Assembly: GCA_030737875.1 (NCBI GenBank)
Contig: CM060923.1
Location: forward strand, 37,316,501 to 37,380,500
Direction of reading: 5' to 3'
Length of the DNA: 64,000 nucleotides
Source of the DNA: Allium sativum
Taxonomy: Eukaryota; Streptophyta; Magnoliopsida; Asparagales; Amaryllidaceae
A model generated the notes under the pieces. The model had not been told where the DNA came from. It worked only from the letters and a program-made list of their open reading frames with translations, and did no database searches. Shown here one piece after another: positions 23,324 through 35,012 of the stretch. Made by a program: the position numbers and the translations under genes. How positions within the stretch are numbered: position 1 is the first letter of the stretch; every line of letters starts with the position of its first letter.

Positions 23324-23488
23324 TGGTCGAGCCCAGTCAACCTGGCTGGCCAGGTCTGTGTTTGGCCGATTCTCTGTGGTCTGCTTTGTCATTAGGGCTA
23401 GGTGGCGGGTTCTAATTGGTCTCTCTATCTAATGAATGGCTATGATCAATCCAAGCAACATCAATGGTCCTAATCAGTTCCTAACCTC

Positions 23489-23496
23489 TATATAAA
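23489..23496 (+). promoter_or_regulatory. TATA box of solo LTR D
   Basis: TATATAAA followed by 'caaccctagactaaacc', a typical plant leader start. Confidence 0.68.
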
Positions 23497-24853
23497 CAAC
23501 CCTAGACTAAACCCTAATCTATTCATTCAAATTAAGAACATAGCCGCCATGTTGCTGAGGAACGACTAAGAGAAGCCGCCAACTAGAGAGAGAATTAGGA
23601 AGAAAGTTCTAAAGCCTAAAGCAATTCAAGCAACCTAAAGCCAATCAATTCAACAAAGGAATCATAACTCTTAATTAGAGAATTCGCTGCAACCATTGTA
23701 AGTAGAGTATTACTTTGGTATGAATAAACAACTGTATTGATTTGTATGCTTGAATTGGGATAATAAAGTAATTCATATTTTTGCAAAATTATGTTATTCA
23801 TTATAAAGAACTACATGCGGTAGTTCTATGCAAGTATACGTTTGGAATATTGCGCAAATTATGTAATCTATGTTGAAGCTACATGTATGTAGTTGATTGA
23901 AATTCATGCAAGTTTGGGGCTTTGTTATTATGCCATCATGATGTATATTTTTGTGCATAAATCATTTTGCAAGTAATTGAAACAAGTTTGGTTGTTATAG
24001 TTCATATGAAACTATGTTGGAATTTTGACACCATAATCCATGTATTAAGTCATGCTTTTGCAAACTTATGAATATGACTAGGCTATGAATGATATTTGGC
24101 ATAATTGAAATCCATGATTAAGTCTATCTTGTTTAAAAGAATTATATGATGACATATGTGAGACATGGCTAGGTTAGACTCAAAAATCCCTTTTTGCAAG
24201 TTTAAAGCAAATACCATGATTAGGAATATTTATGCATAAGTATATTTATACCATCGTTATGTGATTAGACTTAAATCATGATTAAGTTGAACTATGCTTT
24301 TGTGTTAGTAACAAAGTATCCCCTTTGTAAACATGTAGAAACCTTATGAACATGACTTGTTTATGTTTATGCCTAAATGAGAACATAGGTCTATGTTGTA
24401 GTTAAGACTATGTGACACCTAACTTAGATTCTTATCTTAAGTTTACATGGTTTGGTTCATGTCACCTATGCTTTATGACCAAAGTATATATATGCAAGTA
24501 CACCAGTTTCTATTATGTATTTCCAACGTTATATGCAAGTTCATGCGCTCACCTTCCCCTCTTTGTGTATGTAATCACGCTTTAAGCCTCCCCTTTTCGC
24601 ATGGCTAAATTGGGCTTTAAAAGGCTAAGCCCAATATATATAAACGGACGTGTAAAACGGGGGAAAATAACGTTGGGTTAAAATTAATTAATGAATGAAA
24701 ATATAAAATAGAAGGGCCCAAATTCAAGTATGGGTTGGGCCCGTGATTGGTGTAACCTTTACACCATTAACTTAATAATGGGCCGCAAATATTTACATAT
24801 AAGAAATAAAGAAGAATGACAAAATATGTAAATGTAGAACATACGATGTGTTT

Positions 24854-25055
24854 AACCCGAGGTTGGATTGAGTTGTGATGTAAACCTGCCCGGAACCGCC
24901 CGGCTGTCCAGTAGTCACAACAATACCTATCCAATGTGGGAGGTTAAACATGGAGCCCAATAAGGACCCGAGGTTAGACTGAGTTGTGGCGTAAGACTGC
25001 CCGGAACCGACCGGCAACAGGCAGCCACAACAATACCTGTCTAATGTGAGAGGTC
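24854..25055 (+). repeat. Tandem pair of LTR hairpins (D), with covarying stems
   Basis: Unit 1 (24854-24946) pairs GGTTGGAT with ATCCAATG and TTGTGA with TCACAA. Unit 2 (24965-25055) pairs GTTAGAC with GTCTAAT and TTGTGG with CCACAA. Both enclose CTGCCCGGAACCG. The two units differ in stem bases on both sides so that pairing is kept. Confidence 0.82.
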
Positions 25056-26182
25056 AGGGCCTTAATAAGACAATTAAGGCTGAGTCAGGATTGTTAGGAT
25101 TAAGTGAACTAAAGACTTAATCAAAATAGAACATGCTAAACTAAACGGACTGGTGGGGTTAGGTTAGGAAACACTTAACCAACTTAGCATGTTGGCTAGA
25201 GATAGAAAACCTAGTAACGGGGGACCCTTTTCAGCAGTAACCCTAAAAGGTGTATCAGGATACCCTGAAACTAGGCAGGGTGGGGCACGATTACTGGGCT
25301 GATTGTAAGAGGTCAAATCGACGGCGGTGGTGTAGCAGTGTAGGTTCTAACGGAGTGCGGGCATGCACACACTCCGGTGCAGAAAAATAAGGCACTGGAC
25401 ACCAGTAGCATACCTGTGCACTCTAAGGTTGTGTCAGGTTGCCACTATGGGACTTGATACACCCCATGGTGGGACCATCATAGGTAACTACGACATCGGG
25501 GGCCGTAAGACACATGTAACTATGCGAGTAGGAGCCGATCATCATTGAATGGATCACATCACCCTGATTATGGGGTGCCAGTTGGAAACTAGTTTATATG
25601 GGTCCAGAGATTAATATGGGGTACGATAGTATATTCGACCCTAGACAACTTAACCAAGTTTATAGTGTTTGCCCACTTCTTGATTTTGCTTATCATACCC
25701 AGTTCTTTATTCATAGACAAAATAGTACTAGACTTACTCAGGCTTTATGTCTGACTCTACTTTTCTTTCGTCTTCTTTCTTCCGTTTCCCCCCCCCCCCC
25801 AGGTCCTCAGGGAGGGAACACAGCAGCTTGACCAACCTCAACATCCAGCTTGAAGAAGAGAAATGTATTGCTTGGACTTTCCTGTTTTGAACTATGGCTT
25901 TGGACAATCCACTATGGGGCTTTTGCAGTTTATCTATGTTTTATTTATGCTTCTTTAAATAATGTACTCAAGACAGATTATGAAAGTGTTATGTTATGAT
26001 TTTGGAAAGGATGTTGTTGTAACACGTATTTGACTTTATGAAATAAAGTTTGTTGTTCTTCCGCTGTTTACAAATATGTGTTCTTATATCTGTCTTGTGT
26101 ATCTGTGACTTGTACTTATAAACCTCCACCAAAATTAGGGCATTCCCTTTGAGAGTGACCCTAACGGAGGTGGGGTGTTTCA

Positions 26183-26187
26183 ACAAG
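26183..26187. repeat. Target-site duplication of solo LTR D, right copy
   Basis: acaag directly after GGGGTGTTTCA. Confidence 0.97.
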
Positions 26188-27178
26188 ACACATTAGAACC
26201 ATACGAAAGAATTCATCAGATATTGGATTAGTAATATCCAATTAGAATGACTCGTTAGAGATAGGATCAGTAGTATCCTAGAACGAGTGTGAAGAGTATA
26301 TTTTTCAAATGAAAACAATTTTGTTTTGAAAATTTAAATCGTTTTATACGTATTTGAATATTTATTTATTTGGTATATGGACAATCCAATATATAAAGGT
26401 TTTGTATATACGCGTCATGAACGTATATTCGAAGTTTTAATATACTGGATAGATATAGGATTACACTCTAGTCGCTCGGAGATGATTTTGATGATGGAGC
26501 TCCATCAACAAAATTTATGTTCGTGTTTCGAAGGTGTGATTTCTATATATTTCCATTAGACGGGTGTGAGAACCAAAACTTATATATATAGCTAGAACAC
26601 ATTGTTGTGAATTGGCATCAAAAACATGATTTTCTATATATATATCAAAATTATGAATTTTAAACGTTAAATTCACTAATTGATTGATGTTTGTGTTGTT
26701 TGTTTATTTGTTTGATAATTTTGAACCATTATGCCTAATTGAATCAAATATTGAACTGTATTGAAAATTGGTCGCATTTGCTTGCATATACATATACCTA
26801 CATTGAACAGGTCATAGCAAGGAGGCTAGAGCCGAAGAATAAAATTTGTTTGCCCAACAAATAGGTACATGTTTACTATATAATTTACTGTTTTGCTTAG
26901 GTGATGATGATTTTATGAGCCTATTGGCAAGCCGCTTGGCTTTTTCTTTTTCTTTTTGAGATCAGAAGGCCTTTATGGCAATTTCGGGATTTTCCCGTGG
27001 CTCCCAGTGCAGGGGAGGTTATGGCGAAATTTTTCGAAAATTTAGGGAGTTAGCCAAATTTTTGAAAATTTGAAAATTCTCAGAAACTGAAAAGTTGGAG
27101 AATGGAAGCCAGATCGAACGTTGAGTTGATTAATCAAACCACTTTCGACTTTGTTCCTTTTCGGGGATGAAAAGTTTT

Positions 27179-27191
27179 AAGTGGGGGAGAT
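27179..27191 (+). other. Element C first polypurine tract
   Basis: AAGTGGGGGAGAT before the second LTR, preceded by TTTTCGGGGATGAAAAGTTT, a close relative of the Tekay-like box at 9768. Confidence 0.9.
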
Positions 27192-29181
27192 TGTAATAAC
27201 CTGGAAATTCTGAACCAGTTTAAAATTTTTGTTTTGGCAATTTTAGCGAATTTTGAACATTTAAAATGAATTATTTTAAATAATATCGACGAGAAATTTA
27301 TTTTGAATGGAATTGGAACGTATATATTATATAGATCGTCGTTAGAATATAAATAATTATATATAATTATAAAAGGAATTGAAAATGGCGCGGTAGTTCG
27401 ATAATTCGATTTCAAACTTCAATTGAACGTACCGGGTGAAAAACAATCCGGATTTTAGCGAAACCAAAAATAATAGGATCTATTCGTGAATATATTTCCA
27501 ACGAATCCGAAAAATAGAAATTTCATAGCGGGAATCAAAAGATATGTCCAGTTGAAAATTCTGAATAGTCGCTATGGAATTCAGGCACTTAAAGATGGGA
27601 ATTTTGCAAACGACCTCGGATTTCGACGAAACCACTTTTGTTGGATTCGTGGTGTTAAATTATTGCTAGGTTTCAAATTTCATAATTTTTCGATTCAATA
27701 TGTGAGCGTGGCAAAGGGAAACGCGTTTGACCAGTTTCAGTTGATTTTAATCGACTGGAAATTGGCCATTTTTCAAACGGTCTCAGAATTCGACGAAACT
27801 AGTTTTGTTAGGACCGTATCGTCAATACGAAGCTAGAAAATATTTTTCAGGAATTTTTCGAGTTAGTATGTAACCCTGGTAAATTGAAATGCGCGTTCAA
27901 ATTCAATATATAGAGTTATATGTCGATTTTGACGGAAACTGATTGTAACGATCGAATCAGCCGACGATACATATCCCATTGTGTTCGGAATGGGGGTAAA
28001 ACGCTATGGACGACAGGCGGTGGGCCTCGTTTAGAGGTCGTATGTAAAAGTCAACTTTTTGTAATTAAAATAATAAATTAAAATTTAAAACCCTCCACTC
28101 TCTCCTTCCTTTATCTGCCCCCCCCCAAATCATTATTCCCGATTCAGTTTTTTTTTTTAAAAAAAAAAGAAAAAGAAAAAACCTACGAACTGCTTCCTGT
28201 CACCCCTCCGCCAGGCGCCGCCATCGATGGCGACCCCTCCCTTCGGCGAGCAGCGCCGCCCACCGTCAACGACTGGCCCCCTCTTCCTCTTCTTCTCCTT
28301 CCCGCTTCCCCCCTTCTCTGCACGCACCCAGAACCCTGGACCCCCTCAAATCGAACCACGATCCACCACCCACCGCCCACGCACAGACCTCACCACCCTC
28401 GCTTTGCCGGAACCCTAACCCGCGACGTCCCTAGCACCACCTCCGACTCCAGCAAGCCTAGCCCCCTCCTCCACAGTAAACCGAATTGAAAAGTAAGTTT
28501 TTACTTTTAATTATTTTTGTTTTATTTATTTTTAGTTGTGTATTTTATTTACAGGTGATTTTCAGATTTTTTTTAAAAATCAGTTTATAAATACAAAGTA
28601 AAGATTGTCTTTTTTAACATGAAAGATTTGATCTTTACCCTTGTAAAGATTTGATTTTTCGAATAGAAAAGATTTGATTTTTCGAATAGAAAAGATTTGA
28701 TTTTTTTCGAATAGAAAAGATTTGATTTTTCGAATAGAAAAGATTGGATTTATAAATTAGTTAAGTTAGGATTTTTAAAATAGAAAGGGCATGGTCTTTA
28801 AAATAAAAATAGCAGTATGAAAGTGGAGTAAAAATATGATTTTTATATTTTTAAAGTATTAAAAATATAATCTTTACTATATAGAAGATGTAAAAATATG
28901 ATTGTTGTTTATGTAGAGAATTAAAAATATAATTTTTAAATGATAGGAATATTAGAAATATCATCTTTATATGTGTAGAAAAATAAAAATGTTATTTTTA
29001 TAATGATATATTTGAAAAGGCGAAATCTTTATTTTTGAAAAGGCGAAATCTTTATTTTTGAAAAGGCGAAATATTTATTTTTGAAAGGGCGAAATCTTTA
29101 TATGAAGAATAGTGTGATAAAAATATAATCTTTACTATATGAACATCGATGTGAAAATATAATTTTTATCTATATAGTAGC

Positions 29182-29409
29182 GGAATAAAAATTCGATTTT
29201 TATATATTGAATAACATAATAAAAATTCGATTTTTATATATTGAATAGCATAATAAAAATTCGATTTTTATATATTGAATAGCATAATAAAAATTCGATT
29301 TTTATATATTGAATAGCATAATAAAAATTCGATTTTTATATATTGAATAGCATAATAAAAATTCGATTTTTATATATTGAATAGCAAAGTAAAAATTCGA
29401 TTTTTACAT
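29182..29409 (+). repeat. 34-bp tandem array in C2 (6 units plus one degenerate)
   Basis: Same unit as 18091-18355, one unit fewer than C1. The first unit carries the private variant 'aataacataat'. Confidence 0.9.
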
Positions 29410-30529
29410 ATGTAGAGAATACGGACAACGAAGGTGATAAAAGGCGAGAACAACAAAGATTTCTCTAAATGAAGAGTCGTGGTATTGGATAGCTATTGGT
29501 GAGAACTTCTCACCTTTCAATTTCCTTTTCTAGCTATATATATATATACTAGGATGCAGACGGTGTTTAGTAGCACCCGACACCCGTCATCCACAGACCA
29601 TGGATGGCTTGTTTGTTAAATTGTTTGGTTGAGTAGTTAGTTAGAATATTTGATTTGAATTGAATTGTTTGGTGAAATGAAATTGATTTGATTGATGTGT
29701 GAATGGCGTGGGCCTTCACTAGACCGGGGATAAGGCTAGGCCTCGTCCCGTTTCTAGTATCGTGTCGTTATGCCGCCGAAATTTTCTAAAATAAGTTAGA
29801 AAAATAAAAATATCATTTTATTGAATAAATGAATTGAATAGAAACTCATATGTTGAAATAAAATGTTTTATCGTTAAAAATATAATTTTTAACGTGAATG
29901 TGAATAAATAAAATATTCATTTACAAACCGGACGGTTTGTTTATATACACCTATGTGAAGGACATTGATTGGGTCGATAAATTTTACACATCGCCCAACT
30001 GAACAATTAAAATCTTTGTTTGTTGATTTGAAACCCCACACGGGTGTTGGGATGAAATTTGAAGTTCACTCATCCTGATTGATTAAATATGTCGATCGAT
30101 TGATTGACAGGCTATTATAAGCGTTAGATATCTATATTTGATGCTTATACAGTGTAGTGCACTTTGGATGATGGTTGATTATTTGTCGTTGCTATTTTAT
30201 ACATGTGTGTATGGAATCCATATAATTAACGCTATATGGTAATTGATTGGGCCTCATTCCAATTTAGAAAATAAAGAATATTATAATATAAAGGTTCATG
30301 TGTTGACTGTACTCATTCGTTGAGATTAGTCATGTGTTGAACGAAATATTTTAACAAAAATAGTCACACGTGGACGGTACTCATTCGTTGAGATTAGTCG
30401 TGTGTTGACAAAGATGGAAAAAAGAAATATTTGAAACAGAATATTTGAAAATAGAAATGTACGAAGCCGTGTTGATTAGAGTGACGCCATTTTGACGTGA
30501 ACGATATTTATATCGATTTTACTCATTAT

Positions 30530-31020
30530 GAAATGAATATAAAGCGATTTCGAAATGAAATGAATATAAAGCGATTTCGAAATGAAATGAATATAAAGCG
30601 ATTTCGAAATGAAATGAATATAAAGCGATTTCGAAATGAAATGAATATAAAGCGATTTCGAAATGAAATGAATATAAAGCGATTTCGAAATGAAATGAAT
30701 ATAAAGCAATTTCGAAATGAAATGAATATAAAGCGATTTCGAAATGAAATGAGTATAAAGCGATTTCGAAATGAATTGAATATAAAGCGATTACGAAATA
30801 AATTGAATCAAATAGGAAACCAATTTGAATTGAATCGAATAGAAAACCAATTTGAATTGAATCGAATAGAAAACCAATTTGAATTGAATCGAATAGAAAA
30901 CCAATTTGAATTGAATCGAATAGAAAACCAATTTGAATTGAATCGAATAGAAAACCAATTTGAATGGAATCGAATAGAAAACCAATTTGAATTGAATCGA
31001 ATAGAAAACCAAAGAAAACG
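30530..31020 (+). repeat. Double 27-bp minisatellite in C2
   Basis: Ten units of the first repeat and seven of the second. It shares with C1 the variant units (cAat in unit 7, aGta in unit 9, and a TGG variant in the second array) that are absent from C3. Confidence 0.92.
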
Positions 31021-33968
31021 AATCTGATTTGAATAGAAAATGAATTGAATTCAAATTGAATTGAAACCGAATTGAAATAGAAGTAAAATCAATTTGAAAT
31101 GAATTCAAATTGAATTGAAATTTGAATTGAATAGAAATGAATTTTAAAACGAATTTATAGGAAAAAATTCAATTTTGATTTGAATTGAAATGGAAGTCGA
31201 AATTGTTTTTGAAACGAATTTAAAACTATTTATATAATTCGTTTTAAATAGAAATCGACGAAATATATATTATATATATATATAATATAATGGCTTGAAT
31301 ATAACGCGCCGCGCCGCGGCAGTTCGTGAATTTCGACCATTTATTTCAAATGGACATTACGGGAGATCCGACCGTCGGATTCTCCTAAAACCGGAACCTT
31401 GGGTTCGTATCGAAAAGAGCTTTCTAACGAATATTAGGAATTTGAAATCTAACGGTTGGATTTGGAGTTACGTCCAAATCAAATTTGAAAAAGGTCGTTG
31501 TAAGTGCAGTTCGATGGCCATTGTTGGAAATCGACCGTACGGGCCTTGATAAAATTATTAAAAATAGTAATAATTTGTGTAAAATCATAAGAAATGATTT
31601 GGGAAAATTTGGGATGAAAAACTCCATATTTGAAAATATAAAAATAGATTTTTATCGAAATGAACTAGTTTTGAACTAAATTTAAACCCGTTTATTTTTA
31701 AATAAATAAATTGGATTTAACCCGATTTTAAATAGAACAGATTCATGGGTTTATCGTGAACTGTGTTTTAAATAACACTAGTTCTTTAACCCGATTTTAA
31801 ATAGAACTGATTCATGGGTTTGTCGTGAACTGTGTTTTAAATGACATTAGTTCTTTAACCCAGTAAATGGAGTTTTAAATGAATCTGCAATTAGATTTAA
31901 ATGTGCATTGATAATCTAAATTATCTAATTTGGAAAATAAACGAGAATGGAGTATCACCAGTTTTGCTCCAAAGCGATAGTTAAATCTTTAATTAGATTT
32001 GAACGTGAAATGGTAATTAATTTTACCGATAACACCATAGTATTAGATATGGAGTATTACCAGTTTTGCTTCATGGGATGAATAGGTTGGGATTGGGAAA
32101 TAAAATAAATAATTACTTCGGTGTGGTTCACTAATCTCGACTAGTTTAGAAAACCAAAATTTGGTTTGAAACGACATCCAAAGGAAGATTAAAGGATAAA
32201 TTTTAAAGAATTTATCTTGGATAAAATTAATGGTAACTTTTCCCAAAAGATGTGGATATTTAAATAACAGAATATTCAGAATTGGAATGAGGCGTATGTT
32301 GTGTTTGTGTAACATTTGTTTTTAATATACGCGGGTTGTTCGGAAAGACCGGGTTTATACCCATTCTGAATAACCGATTCGACGATAAGTCGAAGAAGAA
32401 GACGGTGGTCGAAGACCGGAAGTCTTAACATCGTTTGGGCAATTACTGACGATCCTGATTGGGCTGTACACCCAAGAGGATGGAAATAGTTGGTGGTCGT
32501 CCAGACGTACTTGGAGATGGATGGATATGCGAGGAAAGTGCCTCCGGTTTCGTTCAGACCCAGAACGGACTTGTAATTGGATTGTGTGTCTGACATTGGA
32601 TTTTATTCTGTGTTGATTGATTTCTATTAAATATACATCTGTTTGGCGGCGGAGAATTTATTCTTTTGCTTAACGCCCTTCTCTGAGACGTACGAGCTCA
32701 GAGGTTGTATATCGATGGACATCAGTCGCATGGTATGAATTGCCTGTGTGGCACGCTAAGATGCAATGATCAAGGCTTCTGTTGAAAAGAAAAGTCTTGT
32801 GGTTGATGATCAAAGCACGGCCTACGTGGCAGCTTTGTGTATAACGTGAATTCGCGAGCCTCACACCTCGGTATGAGTTAAAAATGGGATACGGGCCGTT
32901 GGGAGAACACGACGTTTCTTTCTAGCTTTGGTGGTGTCAGTGACTTACCAGCCCTGACATTTATATACTTTTCACCTTTGTGGTTGTTGGAATGAGGCGC
33001 CTCGATATTAGGTCTGTAAGGACCGGGAAACGTGTGTTCAGGCATAACCAATCCTCTAACGTAAGTGAGGACCGGCCCAACCGATCCAAGTGGCTGCCCA
33101 GAGTGTGTAGTCCTGAGCATTTGCTAGAGTGTCTCGAAGCGGAGAGGAGCTTGCCCCTTGCGTCGACTCATGATGGAATCCAATTTCCAATACGAGATAT
33201 TTCGGTTTATTTGTAGAGCCTAGTATGGCGACATAGTAGCATGGGATGCTATGCCGTCTATGATTTGTATTTATGATTGAAATTGTTTTGACACTATACA
33301 CTTATTATAGTATCAAATGATTTGTTTTAAACGTACCAAGCATGTTTGGCTGTTATAAGGTAAAACCCTATCCTCCGGCTTGCGTTGCATTGTGTGATGG
33401 GACCTGGGTCTTATAATAGCTTCATTTTTCGAAAAAGCATTGCACTGTTTATTCTATGCACTGGTATTCTTGGGAGGAAACCCGTTCCGTGTTATACGGC
33501 GTGGTCCCTTGAATTACTCTCTTTTAAAGTTAAGCTTTAAATAACTGTTTTAGTTCTCACACCAGTCACATGACTGACCTGGAGTTTATTGTTTTAACCT
33601 AAACTCTGGGTGCCCTTATTTTGACACGGGCAGCTAGTAGTTTTGGTTTTGCAGATTTATATTCACAGGATCCTGGTTTACAGCTGGAATGATATCCGGA
33701 AAGCTCTGTATCCGTATATCACCTTCAGTTGTGCTTTGTATTATTTTTCCGCTGCTATGTAATTTATTGTAATCTCTGATATTTATCGAATGTAATTAAT
33801 TCAATTATACTCTGTATATTCTTGTATCTGATGGAATTGTTGTAATAACAATGAAATGTTCTTCCGTCTGCGTTCTGATTTGTCCTGTTCTCAAACGATC
33901 AGGGGTTTCGAACGGTCTAGATCGGTTTAACGACTTATTCGGATCGAGCGAAATTCCCGGCCGTCACA

Positions 33969-35012
33969 TTTGGTATCAGAGCTTTGGTTTACAGAGCTCG
34001 AGAACAAGACACATTAGAACCATACGAAAGAATTCATCAGATATTGGATTAGTAATATCCAATTAGAATGACTCGTTAGAGATAGGATCAGTAGTATCCT
34101 AGAACGAGTGTGAAGAGTATAATTTTCAAATGAAAACAATTTTGTTTTGAAAATTTAAATCGTTTTATACGTATTTGAATATTTATTTATTTGGTATATG
34201 GACAATCCAATATATAAAGGTTTTGTATATACGCGTCAAGAACGTATATTCGAAGTTTTAATATACTGGATAGATATAGGATTACACTCTAGTCGCTCGG
34301 AGATGATTTTGATGATGGAGCTCCATCACCAAAATTTATGTTCGTGTTTCGAAGGTGTGATTTCTATATATTTCCATTAGACTGGTGTGAGAACCAAAAC
34401 TTATATATATAGCTAGAACACATTGTTGTGAATTGGCATCAAAAACATGATTTTCTATATATATATCAAAATTATGAATTTTAAACGTTAAATTCACTAA
34501 TTGATTGATGTTTGTGTTGTTTGTTTATTTGTTTGATAATTTTGAACCATTATGCCTAATTGAATCAAATATTGAACTGTATTGAAAATTGGTCGCATTT
34601 GCTTGCATATACATATACCTACATTGAACAGGTCATAGCAAGGAGGCTAGAGCCGAAGAATAAAATTTGTTTGCCCAACAAATAGGTACATGTTTACTAT
34701 ATAATTTACTGTTTTGCTTAGGTGATGATGATTTTATGAGCCTATTGGCAAGCCGCTTGGCTTTTTCTTTTTCTTTTTGAGATCAGAAGGCCTTTATGGC
34801 AATTTCGGGATTTTCCCGTGGCTCCCGGTGCAGGGGAGGTTATGGCGAAATTTTTCGAAAATTTAGGGTGTTAGCCAAATTTTTGAAAATTTGAAAATTC
34901 TCAGAAACTGAAAAGTTGGAGAATGGAAGCCAGATCGAACGTTGAGTTGATTAATCAAACCACTTTCGACTTTGTTCCTTTTCGGGGACGAAAAGTTTTA
35001 AGTGGGGGAGAT
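33969..35012 (+). other. Element C second internal region, 1044 bp
   Basis: PBS TGGTATCAGAGC at 33971-33982, PPT AAGTGGGGGAGAT at 35000-35012, and about 1 kb of non-coding sequence between. It preserves the empty insertion site of D. No gag, pol or other recognisable protein. Confidence 0.92.

Larger units (their letters stand above)
22979..26182 (+). mobile_element. Solo LTR D, 3204 bp
   Basis: It starts TGTAACACCCCGAAAATT and ends GGTGGGGTGTTTCA, is flanked by perfect acaag duplications and lacks any internal region, so it is a solo LTR left by LTR-LTR recombination. The intact target sequence survives in element C's second internal region, which proves the boundaries. It carries the U3 palindrome cluster (23246-23323), a TATA box (23489), the hairpin pair (24854-25055), a GTTGCCAC..GTGATAC-type block near 25438, and the CCGCTG motif near 26061. 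Confidence 0.97.
22939..27191 (+). other. Element C first internal region, 1044 bp plus solo LTR D
   Basis: Comprises 22939-22978 and 26188-27191 around solo LTR D. It is nearly identical to 33969-35012. A 60-codon frame at 26377-26559 is preserved in the second copy (34198-34380) but has no recognisable motif and no coding signature. Nothing resembling gag or pol. Confidence 0.88.
27192..33968 (+). repeat. Element C second (middle) LTR (C2), 6777 bp
   Basis: Same content as C1: GC-rich leader to the donor GTAAGT at 28493, 34-bp array (29182-29409), 27-bp arrays (30530-31020), U5-like end. In its first 0.8 kb it resembles C3, whereas from about 1 kb onward (including array variants) it resembles C1. 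Confidence 0.95.

Noticed and set aside
26377..26559. 60-codon frame in the C interior, also at 34198-34380
   Set aside because: Preserved in two copies that are nearly identical overall, so conservation is uninformative. No motif and no ribosomal context.
27486..27836. 116-codon frame in C2 and C3 (35307-35657)
   Set aside because: The first LTR copy has a stop inside it, composition is non-coding AT-rich LTR sequence and no domain is recognisable.
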